Assembly (NCBI RefSeq): GCF_036408795.1
Contig: NZ_JAZGJP010000006.1
Location: forward strand, 1 to 64,000
Length of the DNA: 64,000 nucleotides
Source of the DNA: Olsenella_L kribbiana
GTDB taxonomy: Bacteria; Actinomycetota; Coriobacteriia; Coriobacteriales; Atopobiaceae
Direction: 5' to 3'
The notes under the pieces are model-generated. The model worked only from the letters and a program-made list of their open reading frames with translations, made no database searches and had not been told where the DNA came from. Within the stretch, counting starts at the first letter, position 1, and each line of letters starts with the position of its first letter. Positions 15,628 through 24,598 of the stretch are shown here, piece by piece. A program made the position numbers and the translations under genes.

Positions 15628-17102
15628 CAGCGCTCGCCTCCTTCCCCATAGCAGTCCTTGTCGTGGCCGACCACGAACTCGGAACCCTTGCCCTTCTTCG
15701 TTATGCTCTCGAGCGTGAGCTCTGGCACCTCGCGGGCCAGGATATCCATGACCTTCGGCGTGCAGAAGCCTCCCTGGCAGCGTCCCATGCCGCAGCGCAC
15801 ACGGCGCTTGATGCCGTCAAGGGACCGGGCTCCGCAGGGGCGCTCTATTGCATCGACGATCTCGCCCTCGCTCACTTCCTCGCAGCGGCAGACGATCCTG
15901 CCATAGGCGGGATTCTTCTCTATGAGCACGCGACGCTCCTCGATAGGCAGTGCTGCTGCATGCACGATGCCCTGGCGCTTCGTGGCATAGCTGCCTTCTG
16001 GCTTCCGCTCAAGCTTCAGGATGTCAGAGACGATGCCAGCGACAGCTTCGCCCAAGGCAGGCGCCGAGGTAAGGCCCGGAGATTCGATGCCGGAGCAGTC
16101 GACGAAGCCCGGCGCATCCTTTGCCTCGCCGACGAGGAACTCATGCTCAGGCCTATGGGCGCGAAGGCCTGCGAAGGAGGTGATGACCTCGCGGAGCGGC
16201 AGATCCTTCACGGTCTTGGCAGCGCCCTTTCTGACGGCGTCGAGCCCCTCTGCGGTCGTCGCGGTATCGTCCTCGTCTTCCTGATCGGTCGCCGTGGGAC
16301 CCAGAATGAGGTTCCCGTGGCAGGTAGGCGTCACGAGGATGCCCTTGCCCATCTTCGATGGCAGGCAGAAGATCGTGTGGTGCACATGCCCTCCTGCCCG
16401 CTTGTCGAGCAGGAGATATTCGCCGCGTCGCGGCACGATCTTCATCTTGTCGGCAGAGACCTGGTTGTGGATCTCGGCAGCATGCGTGCCGGCGGCATTC
16501 ACGACCGTACGTGCATGGAAGGCTCCCTCGGCTGTCTCGATCTTCCAGAGGCCATCTGCCTCTTTCGAGAGCGTCTTGGCCTCGCAAGATGTAAGGATGG
16601 TGGCGCCGTTCGTCTCTGCAACCTCAGCCTGTGCAATCGTCAGAAGGAACGGGTCGACGATCCCTGCGGTCGGCGCCCAGAGCGCGCCCACAGCCTCATC
16701 TGAGATATTCGGCTCCATCTCGACGAGGCGGTCGCGCCCGATGACCTCAAGGCCCTTGACGCCGTTCTTCTCGCCGCGCTCCTTCAATGCTTCGAGCTTT
16801 GGCATATCCTCCACGTCCGTGCAGACGACAAGAGAACCGATGCGCTCAAACGGCACATCGAGGTCCTCGCAGACCCTGCCCATCATCTCGTTTCCGGCCA
16901 CGTTGTACTTTGCCATGAGCGTGCCCGGCTCTGCGTCATAGCCCGCATGGACGATAGCGGAATTCGCCTTCGAGGTGCCGGAGCAGACATCGTCTCCACG
17001 CTCGAGGACGAGGATGCTGCACTGGCGCTCTGAAAGATTGCGCGCAATGGCCGTGCCCACAACGCCTGCGCCGATGATGCAGACATCATATACGTCATTC
17101 AT
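15627..17102 (-). CDS. GlpO/GlpA-like FAD-dependent glycerol-3-phosphate dehydrogenase with BFD domain
   Basis: This is a 491-residue protein. Residues 5-30 (VCIIGAGVVGTAIARNL) bind FAD, followed by the DAO-fold region (SGTSKANSAIVHAGYDAEPGT; FAGLRAHRP; GIESPGLTSAPALGE). The C-terminal 90 residues form a BFD-like [2Fe-2S] domain with Cys in IVCRCEEVSE and CGMGRCQGGFC. This combination matches anaerobic glycerol-3-phosphate dehydrogenases, which make dihydroxyacetone phosphate. It leads the three-gene operon that continues with the second flavoprotein and the DUF1667 gene. A more general L-2-hydroxyacid or amine oxidase role is possible. Confidence 0.85.
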   Translation of the reverse strand: MNDVYDVCIIGAGVVGTAIARNLSERQCSILVLERGDDVCSGTSKANSAIVHAGYDAEPGTLMAKYNVAGNEMMGRVCEDLDVPFERIGSLVVCTDVEDMPKLEALKERGEKNGVKGLEVIGRDRLVEMEPNISDEAVGALWAPTAGIVDPFLLTIAQAEVAETNGATILTSCEAKTLSKEADGLWKIETAEGAFHARTVVNAAGTHAAEIHNQVSADKMKIVPRRGEYLLLDKRAGGHVHHTIFCLPSKMGKGILVTPTCHGNLILGPTATDQEDEDDTATTAEGLDAVRKGAAKTVKDLPLREVITSFAGLRAHRPEHEFLVGEAKDAPGFVDCSGIESPGLTSAPALGEAVAGIVSDILKLERKPEGSYATKRQGIVHAAALPIEERRVLIEKNPAYGRIVCRCEEVSEGEIVDAIERPCGARSLDGIKRRVRCGMGRCQGGFCTPKVMDILAREVPELTLESITKKGKGSEFVVGHDKDCYGEGGER

Positions 17103-17169
17103 GAAAGCATAACCCCCTCTCGTTGGAAGAAAGCCGTACTTCCTTCCCCGAGAGTGAGTCTATGCAATG

Positions 17170-19044
17170 TCAATCCGCGGCACTGCCACTTTTCGGCAAT
17201 GCAGCCCATTGGCTTCTGTAGAGGTTCGCATAGAAGCCGCCCTTGGCAAGCAGCTCGTCGTGCGTGCCGCGCTCGATGATGTGGCCGCCGTCAATCACGA
17301 GGATGCAGTCGGCATTCCTGACCGTCGAGAGGCGGTGCGCCACGACAAGCGAGGTCCTGCCTTCCATCATGCGGTCGAAGGCATCCTGCACCTGGAGCTC
17401 GGTACGCGTATCGATAGAGCTCGTTGCCTCGTCGAGGAGAAGTATCGGAGGATCTTGAAGCATGACGCGGGCAATGCAGAGAAGCTGGCGCTGTCCCTGC
17501 GAGATCGTCCCGCCATCCTCGCCGATTACCGTGTCATAGCCCTGAGGCAGCTGCTGGATGAAGCCGTCGGCATGTGCCTGGCGTGCGGCAGCCTCGACCT
17601 CTTCGATGGTCGCATCGGGCCTGCCATAGGCGATGTTGTCGCGCACCGTGCCTTTGAAGAGCCACGTATCCTGAAGGACCATGCCGAAGGCAGAGCGAAG
17701 CGAGGCACGTGTGAGCGTCTGCGTGTCATGGCCATCGACCTCGATCGAGCCCGAATCCACGTCGTAGAAGCGCAGAAGCAGGTTGATCAAGGTCGTCTTG
17801 CCGCAGCCTGTAGGGCCGACAAGCGCAAGGCGCGTGCCCGGCTTGGCCGAGAACGCGATGTCCTGGAGAAGCTTTGCATCCTTCCTGTAGGAGAAGCTCA
17901 CATCCTTGAAGGCAAGCTCCCCCTTCGGATCCTCGAGGACAATCGCACCGTCTGCATCGGGCTTCTCTTCCTCGGCATCAAGCAATGCGAACACGCGCCT
18001 GGCCGAGGCGAAGGCTGTCTGGACCTGCGTCACGATGGCAGAGATCTCGTTGAAGGGCTTCATGTACTGGTTAGCATAGGTAAGGAAGCTCTGCACCTGG
18101 CCGACGGTCAGAGGAGATGGCCAGCCTGTCACGACCGCAGAGATGCCGACAGCGGCAACCGCGGCGTAGATGATGTTGTTGACCAGACGGGTCGAAGGGT
18201 TCGAGAGGGAGCTTATGAACTGAGCCTTGCGGCCGGCCGTATAGAGCTTCCCGTTGATGTCCTCGAATGCAGCAATGCTTCTCTTCTGGTAGGCAAAGGC
18301 GCTCACAAGCTTCTGGTTCGAGATCATCTCTTCTGCATAGCCGGTAAGCGAGCCCTGGAGCGCCTGCTGCGCAGCAAAGCTCTTCGCAGAGCCGCGGGCA
18401 ATGAGCCATGCGACGAGGATGGAGAGCGGCGTCAGCACGACGACGATGCAGGCCACCGGCACCGAGAGCGAGAACATGAAGATGAGCGTGCCCGCAATCA
18501 TCACGATGCCATTGAAGAGCTGCGTGAAGCCCTGGACAAGGCCGTCTCCCACCGCATCGATATCGTTGATGACACGGGAGAGCAGGTCGCCATGAGCATG
18601 GGTGTCGAGGAAGGAGAGCGGCACGCGGTCGAACTTGTTATAGGCATCGATGCGCAGGTCTCTGACCGTCTGGTAGGCAAGCCGGTTCGTGCCATAGCCG
18701 CCTGCCCAGTTCGCTGCGGCAGCAACAGCGATTGTGGCCGCAAGGCGGATGAGGATAGGCTGAAGCGCCGCAAAATCGACCGTCACAGCCGATACCATGG
18801 TATCGATGGCCTGGCCGATCAGTATTGGCACGATGAGCTGTGCCACGACAGAGATGACAGAGCACGCAAACGAGGCAAGCGCCAGCGCTGCATAGGGCTT
18901 CACATAATGTGAAAGGCGCGCAAGCACGGTCTTTACCGGCATGTCCGGTGCATCGAAGCGCGGGTCGTGGCTTTCTCCCTGAGCGCCTGCTGCGGCAGAA
19001 AGCATGGCCTTGGCAGAGGCGCCTCCCTGGTAGGCATTAGGCAT
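17170..19044 (-). CDS. ABC exporter half-transporter, canonical ATPase site
   Basis: A 624-residue protein starts at ATG 19044, chosen for AAAGGAGG just upstream. Six transmembrane helices (about 60-350) precede the ATPase domain: Walker A GPTGCGKTTLINL, Q-loop GMVLQDTWLFKGT, signature ISQGQRQLL, Walker B ILLLDEATSSID with catalytic Glu, and H-loop VVAHRLST. A hydrophilic, Ala/Gly-rich N-terminal extension of about 50 residues is unusual. It overlaps the partner gene at 19037-20767 by eight bases, and together they form a heterodimeric exporter. The substrate (drug, lipid or peptide) cannot be read from sequence. Confidence 0.92.
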   Translation of the reverse strand: MPNAYQGGASAKAMLSAAAGAQGESHDPRFDAPDMPVKTVLARLSHYVKPYAALALASFACSVISVVAQLIVPILIGQAIDTMVSAVTVDFAALQPILIRLAATIAVAAAANWAGGYGTNRLAYQTVRDLRIDAYNKFDRVPLSFLDTHAHGDLLSRVINDIDAVGDGLVQGFTQLFNGIVMIAGTLIFMFSLSVPVACIVVVLTPLSILVAWLIARGSAKSFAAQQALQGSLTGYAEEMISNQKLVSAFAYQKRSIAAFEDINGKLYTAGRKAQFISSLSNPSTRLVNNIIYAAVAAVGISAVVTGWPSPLTVGQVQSFLTYANQYMKPFNEISAIVTQVQTAFASARRVFALLDAEEEKPDADGAIVLEDPKGELAFKDVSFSYRKDAKLLQDIAFSAKPGTRLALVGPTGCGKTTLINLLLRFYDVDSGSIEVDGHDTQTLTRASLRSAFGMVLQDTWLFKGTVRDNIAYGRPDATIEEVEAAARQAHADGFIQQLPQGYDTVIGEDGGTISQGQRQLLCIARVMLQDPPILLLDEATSSIDTRTELQVQDAFDRMMEGRTSLVVAHRLSTVRNADCILVIDGGHIIERGTHDELLAKGGFYANLYRSQWAALPKSGSAAD

Positions 19045-20767
19045 GGTCTGCCTCCTTTCCAGCAAGCTGCGACGAGCAGATCTCGCGATAGATGTCGCAG
19101 GTGCCGAGGAGCTCCTCATGGGTGCCCAGGCCTTCGACCTTGCCATGATGAAGGACGAGGATCTGGTCTGCACCCATGACAGCAGAGATGCGCTGCGAGA
19201 TGATCACGCAGGCCGGATGCTGAGGAAGAGACCTCAGCGCCTCGCGCAGACGGGCATCGGTCGCGAAGTCGAGGGCAGATGCCGAATCATCGAGCACGAC
19301 GAGCGAAGGCGAGCCGACAAGAGCCCTCGCAATCGTCAGGCGCTGCTTCTGGCCGCCGGAGAAGTTCCTGCCGTCTGCCTCCACGACAGAGTCGAGACCA
19401 GCCTCCTTCGCACGGACGAAGTCTGCTGCCTGCGCTGCCCGAAGCGCTGCCCAGAGCTCCTCATCTGTCGCATCAGGCACCCTCCAGGTCAGGTTCGAGC
19501 GGATCGTGCCCGTCACGAGATGGGCGGTCTGGGGAACGCTTGCCACTTCATGCCTGAGCTCGTCCAGGGGCCATGCACGCACATCCTGCCCGAAGACGGA
19601 GACCGTGCCTTCCGTTGCGTCATAGAGCCGCGGGATGAGGCTCGCAAGCGTCGATTTGCCGGAACCTGTGCCGCCGATGATGCCCAGGGTCTCTCCCTGG
19701 CCAAGCGTGAGCGTCACGTCGGAAAGCGCCGGCTTGCCGGTGCCATAGGAGAAGCCTACATGATCGAGCACGAGCGCAGGAGCTGCTGCATCGGCCTTCG
19801 GCACTGCAGCATCCTTGGCATCTGCGACGGAAGGCTTGGCTGCAAGCACCTCAGCAATCCTTTTCCTCGAGGCAGCCGCTCGGTTGAAGATGATTGCGAG
19901 GTTCGCGACATAGGCGATCGCTATGAGGACCTGCGTCATGTAGTTCACGAAGGCGACGATCTGGCCCTGCTGGAGGACGCCTGCCTCTACCTTGAAGCTG
20001 CCCGCCCAGAGCACGCAGACGACGCCGAGGTTCATGAGGAGATAGGCGCCGGGGTTCAGGAGCGCTGCAAGCTTTCCGACGGTGATGGCAGTATCGGCCT
20101 GGGAGACAGCAGCCGCACGGAAGCGCTTCTCCTCTTCCTTCTCATGCCTGAAGGCGCGGATGACACGGACGCCCGAGAGCGCCTCGCGTGTCACGAGCGA
20201 GATATGGTCGAGCTTCTTCTGCATGAGCGTGTAGTACGGAATCGAGCGCTTCATCACAAGATAGAAGACCAGGGCGACGAGCGGCGTCACAGCGAGGAAG
20301 ATGAGGCCGAGCGTCCGGTCGATCATGATGGCAGCGGCAAGCGAGCCGACAGCCAGGATCGGCCAGCGGATGAGCTGCCGTATTGCCATGGCGGCCGCCA
20401 GCTGGATCTGGTTCACATCGTTCGTGATCCTCGTCACGAGAGACGGGGTGCCGATGCGGTCGATCTCGGCAGCGCCGAAGCTGTTGATCTTCCTGAAGAG
20501 CGCATTCCTCATGTCCGTGCCGACGCCCTGCGAGACCTTCGAGGCGACATGCTGCGTCACGAGCGTCGATGAGTATCCTGCGCATGCCATGCATACAAGA
20601 AGGATGCCGCGCCGCACGACATACCCTGCGTCATGCGTCGCGACACCCACATCGATCATATCGGCCACGATAAGTGGCGTCATGACATCAAAGACGACCT
20701 CGACCGTCTTGAAGAGCATGCCGACGATGGTCCTCAGACGGTATTTCCTCCAGAGCTCCTGCTCCAT
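19037..20767 (-). CDS. ABC exporter half-transporter, degenerate ATPase site
   Basis: A 576-residue protein starts at ATG 20767, with GGGAG five bases upstream. It has an N-terminal six-helix domain, then Walker A GGTGSGKSTLASLI, signature FSGGQKQRLTIARAL, and Walker B LVVLDDSASALD in which the catalytic Glu is replaced by Asp. The H-loop is VIISQRISAV with Gln in place of the usual His. Such paired losses are typical of one half of asymmetric exporters such as BmrC/BmrD or LmrC/LmrD, where only the composite site with the partner's Glu hydrolyses ATP efficiently. It is the first gene of the pair. Confidence 0.9.
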   Translation of the reverse strand: MEQELWRKYRLRTIVGMLFKTVEVVFDVMTPLIVADMIDVGVATHDAGYVVRRGILLVCMACAGYSSTLVTQHVASKVSQGVGTDMRNALFRKINSFGAAEIDRIGTPSLVTRITNDVNQIQLAAAMAIRQLIRWPILAVGSLAAAIMIDRTLGLIFLAVTPLVALVFYLVMKRSIPYYTLMQKKLDHISLVTREALSGVRVIRAFRHEKEEEKRFRAAAVSQADTAITVGKLAALLNPGAYLLMNLGVVCVLWAGSFKVEAGVLQQGQIVAFVNYMTQVLIAIAYVANLAIIFNRAAASRKRIAEVLAAKPSVADAKDAAVPKADAAAPALVLDHVGFSYGTGKPALSDVTLTLGQGETLGIIGGTGSGKSTLASLIPRLYDATEGTVSVFGQDVRAWPLDELRHEVASVPQTAHLVTGTIRSNLTWRVPDATDEELWAALRAAQAADFVRAKEAGLDSVVEADGRNFSGGQKQRLTIARALVGSPSLVVLDDSASALDFATDARLREALRSLPQHPACVIISQRISAVMGADQILVLHHGKVEGLGTHEELLGTCDIYREICSSQLAGKEADHA

Positions 20768-20782
20768 CCGCACTCCCGTAAG

Positions 20783-22603
20783 CTACTCGATGCCGAGCGT
20801 GTCGGAGAGCTCCAGCCACTCGTCTTCGAGATCCGATATTTCCTTCTCGGCAGCGGCAAGCTCGTTCTGGAGCTCCATGAGGTGCTCGTAGTCGGTAGGG
20901 TCGGCTTCTGCCATCTCCTTGCGGATGCGGTCAGGCTCCGCCTGCCTCTTTTCGAGCTTTCGTGCCACAGCGTCGAAGCGCTTCCTGAGCTCGCGGCGCT
21001 CTGCATTCGAGAGTGCAGGCTCAGACGGGCTCTCCTGTGCCTGGCTGCCATCTGACATTGTAGTTTCAGAAGAGGGTGCCTGGGCATTCCTGTTTTGTGT
21101 GGCTGCATTCAGAAGACGAAGGTATTCATCGGTACCGCCCGGGACATGGCGGAGATGGCCGTCGATGAGGGCGAACTGGTCATCTGTCACACGCTCCATG
21201 AGGTAGCGGTCATGGGAGACAAGCAGGAGCGTTCCTGGCCACGTATCAAGCAGGTCTTCGAGGACAGCAAGCATGTCCGTATCGAGGTCGTTGCCAGGCT
21301 CGTCGAGCACGAGCACGTTCGGCTCGTCGAGCAGCACGCACATGATAGCGAGACGGCGGAGCTGGCCGCCCGAGAGGTCCTTGATGAAGGTCGGGAACTC
21401 GCGGCGGGCAAAGCCAAGGCGTTCGAGCAGCTGCTCGGGGCTCTGCGGCTTGCCGTCGACGACATAGTACTTCTTGTAGGTGGCAAGAAGCTCCTCGACA
21501 CGCCAGTCATCCTTCTTGTGGAGCTCGTCGAGGTTCTGGGAGAGGATGCCGAAACGGACCGACTTTCCGATCTTCACATAGCCACGGCTTGGCTTCATGC
21601 GTCCGCACATGACCTTGAGAAGCGTCGACTTGCCGGCGCCGTTCTCGCCGAGGATGCCGTAGCGGTCGCCCGGTCCGATGAGCCAGGTGAGGTCCTGGAT
21701 CACCGGCGTATCGCCGTAGCCGGCGGTGACATTCTTCATCTCGATGACGAGCTTGCCAAGACGCGAGACGGCAAGCCTCTTGAGCTCGACCGTGTTCCTC
21801 AGAGGGGGGTCGTTTGCGATCAGGGCCTCTGCTTCTTTGATACGGAACTTCGGCTTCGACGAGCGTGCCTTGGCTCCATGGGCAAGCCAGTTGAGCTCCT
21901 TGCGCAGAATGTTCTGCCTTCTGTCTTCCGATGCCTGCGCCATGCGCTCGCGCTCGACACGCTGCTGGATGTAGGCAGAATAGCCGCCCTCGAAGGGATC
22001 GATCGTGCCGTCATGGACTTCCCACATATGCTCGCAGACCTCATCGAGGAACCACCTGTCGTGCGTCACGACGAGGAGGGCTCCCGTGCCTTCGGGCCAC
22101 CTTCTCTTCAGATGCTCGGCCAGCCAGGTGATGGCATGCATATCGAGATGGTTCGTCGGCTCGTCCATGAGCATGACATCCCAGTCGCCGACAAGAAGGC
22201 GGGCAAGGTCGCACCTCCTGCGCTGTCCTCCGGAAAGGTCGCCAATCCTTGCATTCCAGTCGACGCCGACGAGAAGCTCATCGATGATGGAGCGGATCTT
22301 CGGATCCGATGCCCACTCATATTCCGGCACATCGCCGACGACGCTGTGAGCTACCGTATCTTCGTCGTCGAGCTCGTCCGACTGTCCGAGATAGCCGACC
22401 GTGATGTTGCCGCGGCGCACGATCGTGCCGTCGTCTGGCTCGATCCTGCCCGCAATGAGATCCAGGAGCGTCGACTTGCCGTCGCCGTTCCTGCCGACAA
22501 TGCCGATGCGCTCGCCGGCATTGATGCCGATTGTCACATCCTTGAGCACCTGCTTGCCCGGCCATTCCTGGGACAGGTGCTCGCATCCGATGAGTATTGC
22601 CAA
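20783..22603 (-). CDS. ABC-F protein, Uup-like
   Basis: This is a 606-residue soluble protein with two ATPase domains and no membrane helices. Domain 1 has GRNGDGKSTLLDLI, LSGGQRRRCDLARLL and LMDEPTNHLD. An interdomain linker (about 240-310, RERMAQASEDRRQNILRKE) follows, then domain 2 with GENGAGKSTLLKVM, LSGGQLRRLAIM and LVLDEPGNDLDTD. A C-terminal coiled coil (about 530-606) is rich in Arg, Lys and Glu. The LDEPGNDLDTD form of Walker B and the coil are typical of Uup, which binds ribosomes or branched DNA. Start is TTG 22603. ABC-F proteins act on the ribosomal E site rather than in transport. Confidence 0.85.
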   Translation of the reverse strand: MAILIGCEHLSQEWPGKQVLKDVTIGINAGERIGIVGRNGDGKSTLLDLIAGRIEPDDGTIVRRGNITVGYLGQSDELDDEDTVAHSVVGDVPEYEWASDPKIRSIIDELLVGVDWNARIGDLSGGQRRRCDLARLLVGDWDVMLMDEPTNHLDMHAITWLAEHLKRRWPEGTGALLVVTHDRWFLDEVCEHMWEVHDGTIDPFEGGYSAYIQQRVERERMAQASEDRRQNILRKELNWLAHGAKARSSKPKFRIKEAEALIANDPPLRNTVELKRLAVSRLGKLVIEMKNVTAGYGDTPVIQDLTWLIGPGDRYGILGENGAGKSTLLKVMCGRMKPSRGYVKIGKSVRFGILSQNLDELHKKDDWRVEELLATYKKYYVVDGKPQSPEQLLERLGFARREFPTFIKDLSGGQLRRLAIMCVLLDEPNVLVLDEPGNDLDTDMLAVLEDLLDTWPGTLLLVSHDRYLMERVTDDQFALIDGHLRHVPGGTDEYLRLLNAATQNRNAQAPSSETTMSDGSQAQESPSEPALSNAERRELRKRFDAVARKLEKRQAEPDRIRKEMAEADPTDYEHLMELQNELAAAEKEISDLEDEWLELSDTLGIE

Positions 22604-22624
22604 AACGTTCCATCCCTCTTCATG

Positions 22625-22647
22625 AAAAGGGCCTCTGGCGAGGCCCT
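22625..22647 (-). terminator. Terminator after coaBC
   Basis: AGGGCCTC and GAGGCCCT form an 8-bp stem around four bases, with four T following on the minus strand (plus 22625-22628 AAAA). It lies 14 bases after the coaBC stop and just before the ABC-F start. Confidence 0.75.
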
Positions 22648-22660
22648 CTCTCGTTCATTC

Positions 22661-23854
22661 CTAGAGAAGCTCCTGCAGCTGATCCAGGATCTTCGCGGCA
22701 ACCTCCGTCTTCGGAAGCACCGGGAGCTCGATCGTCCTGCCAGGCAGGATGAAGGAGACCTTGTCCGTATCCGACCCGAAGGCAGAATCCGCACGCGAGA
22801 CATCGTTTGCAACGATCATGCTGGCGCGCTTTCGCTCGAGCTTCTCGCGCCCATAGCGCTCTGCATCGCCGGTCTCCGCTGCAAAGCCGCAGACGATCCG
22901 GTCTCCCTTCGTGGCGCCCAGATCTCTGAGGATATCCTTCGTCTCCACAAGGGCAATCGAATCGAGCTGCTCCAGCCCCTTCTTGAGCTTGTGGCTGCTC
23001 GGCGCTGCAGGCGTATAGTCGGAGACGGCAGCGGCACAGATAGCGATATCGGCATCCTTCCACGCAGCAAGAGCTGCGTCGTGCATCTCCTCGGCGCTCG
23101 TGACGCTCACACGCTCCACGCCGTAAGGACAAGGAAGGCTCACCGGTCCCGAAACGAGCGTGACCTCGGCTCCGCGGCGGGCTGCCTCGGCAGCAAGCGC
23201 GTAGCCCATCTTGCCCGAAGAGGCGTTCGCGATATAGCGGACCGGGTCTATCGCCTCATGCGTCGGCCCTGCCGTGATGAGGATGCGCTTGCCGGAAAGC
23301 CCCTCAGTCCTCTTCAGGACCATGAGCGCCGCCTCGGCGATCTCCTCGACAGGAGGAAGCTTGCCTTCGCCGATGTCGCCACAGGCAAGACGGCCCGACG
23401 AGGGGGCCATGACCTTGATGCCGTGCTTCCGTGCCAGCGCCACATTCTCCTGCGTCGCGGGATTGCGCCACATATGCACGTTCATGGCCGGTGCCACGAG
23501 CACAGGAGATGTCGCAGCAAGGATGCTCGAGGTCACCGCATCGTCTGCCATCCCATGGGCAATCTTTGCCAGCACATTCGCGGTGCAGGGGCAGACAAGC
23601 TGGAGATCCGCCCACTCGGCGCTGTCGATGTGAGGGATTGCCGTAGGCGCAAAGTCGAAGAGGTCCTCGAGCACGGGATAGCGCGTGAGACCTTCGAATG
23701 TCGCCTTGCCGACGAAGCGGGAAGCGCCTTCTGTCATGGCCACATGGACTTCGCAGCCGGCCTTCTGGAGAAGCCTCAGGACCTCTGCCGCCTTGTAGGC
23801 AGCGATGCAGCCCGTGACATGCAGCAGGACATGCGGCACCTTCTCCTCTGCCAT
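22661..23854 (-). CDS. coaBC: Bifunctional phosphopantothenoylcysteine decarboxylase/synthetase
   Basis: This is a 397-residue protein. The N-terminal flavoprotein (CoaC, about 1-180) has VTGCIAAYKAAEVLRLL, the PAMNVHMW substrate clamp, and GRLACGDIGEGKL with the active-site Cys. The C-terminal CoaB half has ILITAGPTHEAIDPVRYI and NASSGKMGYALA, then AAVSDYTPA and the Lys pair in SHKLKKGLEQ. The enzyme joins cysteine to phosphopantothenate using CTP and then decarboxylates it, steps two and three of coenzyme A synthesis. Length is that of the usual fused enzyme. It follows the zinc-ribbon gene without a gap. Confidence 0.95.
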   Translation of the reverse strand: MAEEKVPHVLLHVTGCIAAYKAAEVLRLLQKAGCEVHVAMTEGASRFVGKATFEGLTRYPVLEDLFDFAPTAIPHIDSAEWADLQLVCPCTANVLAKIAHGMADDAVTSSILAATSPVLVAPAMNVHMWRNPATQENVALARKHGIKVMAPSSGRLACGDIGEGKLPPVEEIAEAALMVLKRTEGLSGKRILITAGPTHEAIDPVRYIANASSGKMGYALAAEAARRGAEVTLVSGPVSLPCPYGVERVSVTSAEEMHDAALAAWKDADIAICAAAVSDYTPAAPSSHKLKKGLEQLDSIALVETKDILRDLGATKGDRIVCGFAAETGDAERYGREKLERKRASMIVANDVSRADSAFGSDTDKVSFILPGRTIELPVLPKTEVAAKILDQLQELL

Positions 23855-24574
23855 CTATTCCTCCTCGGTGCCGGTCACCAGGATGCGGTGGCAGTACGGG
23901 CACTCGCAGATCTGGCCCTTGCGGGCGATGTCGCCGAAATCGGACGGCTGGAGCGCGACACGGCAGATCGATGGCTTGTTCCCATGGAGCGTCTCCACAG
24001 CAAGGCCGCCGAAGCGCGTCGAAGTCTCGCTGTACTTCTTCTGCATCTCGGGCGAGATATGGGAAAGGACGCGCCTGCGCTCCTCTGTGAGCTCCTTCAC
24101 GGACTCCCTGATGCCTGCCGTCACATCCTGATAGGCACGGGTCTGGTTCTCGGTCTCCTCGTCGAGGCGAATCTTGAGCTCGCCGGCATGCGCCTCGGCA
24201 TCGAGCATCTTCTGCAGATTCTGCTTCAGGCCTTCATGCGTGAACTCATACTTCTCGCGACGCTTTGCAAGCATCGTGAGCTGGTTCTCGAAGTCCTGAA
24301 GCTCGCGCGGCGTGTGGCCGTCCTCGTTCGCTTCGGCCGTGACCTCCTCCTCATGCTGCTTCAGGCGCTCCGTCATGTCCTCGTTGTCTTTGAGCTCGAG
24401 CTCGGCATCCTTGCGCTGGCCCACGATCTTTGTCATGTCCTGCGCAAGCTTCTTCTGGGCCTGCTTGATGGCTGCGAGCTTCTTGAGCTGCGGAAGCTTC
24501 CTGATCTCCCCGTCGTACCTGATGAGCGAAAGATCGATCTCCTGCAGACGTACCAGCGCTTGTGCCTCATTCAT
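23855..24574 (-). CDS. Coiled-coil zinc-ribbon protein (CT398-like)
   Basis: A 239-residue protein with a start at ATG 24574, preferred over the ATG at 24595 because a purine-rich site (GAAAGG) precedes it. Residues 1-180 form a long antiparallel coiled coil (many Glu, Lys, Leu). The C-terminal 60 residues are a C4 zinc ribbon; CECPYCHRILV holds one Cys pair and PSICRVALQ carries another Cys. Proteins of this layout (C4-type zinc ribbon, CT398/HP0958 group) bind RNA or flagellar/secretion factors in other bacteria. It is found next to coaBC here; its precise role is unknown. Confidence 0.8.
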   Translation of the reverse strand: MNEAQALVRLQEIDLSLIRYDGEIRKLPQLKKLAAIKQAQKKLAQDMTKIVGQRKDAELELKDNEDMTERLKQHEEEVTAEANEDGHTPRELQDFENQLTMLAKRREKYEFTHEGLKQNLQKMLDAEAHAGELKIRLDEETENQTRAYQDVTAGIRESVKELTEERRRVLSHISPEMQKKYSETSTRFGGLAVETLHGNKPSICRVALQPSDFGDIARKGQICECPYCHRILVTGTEEE

Positions 24575-24598
24575 GGATTCTCGCCTTTCCTTCATCCA

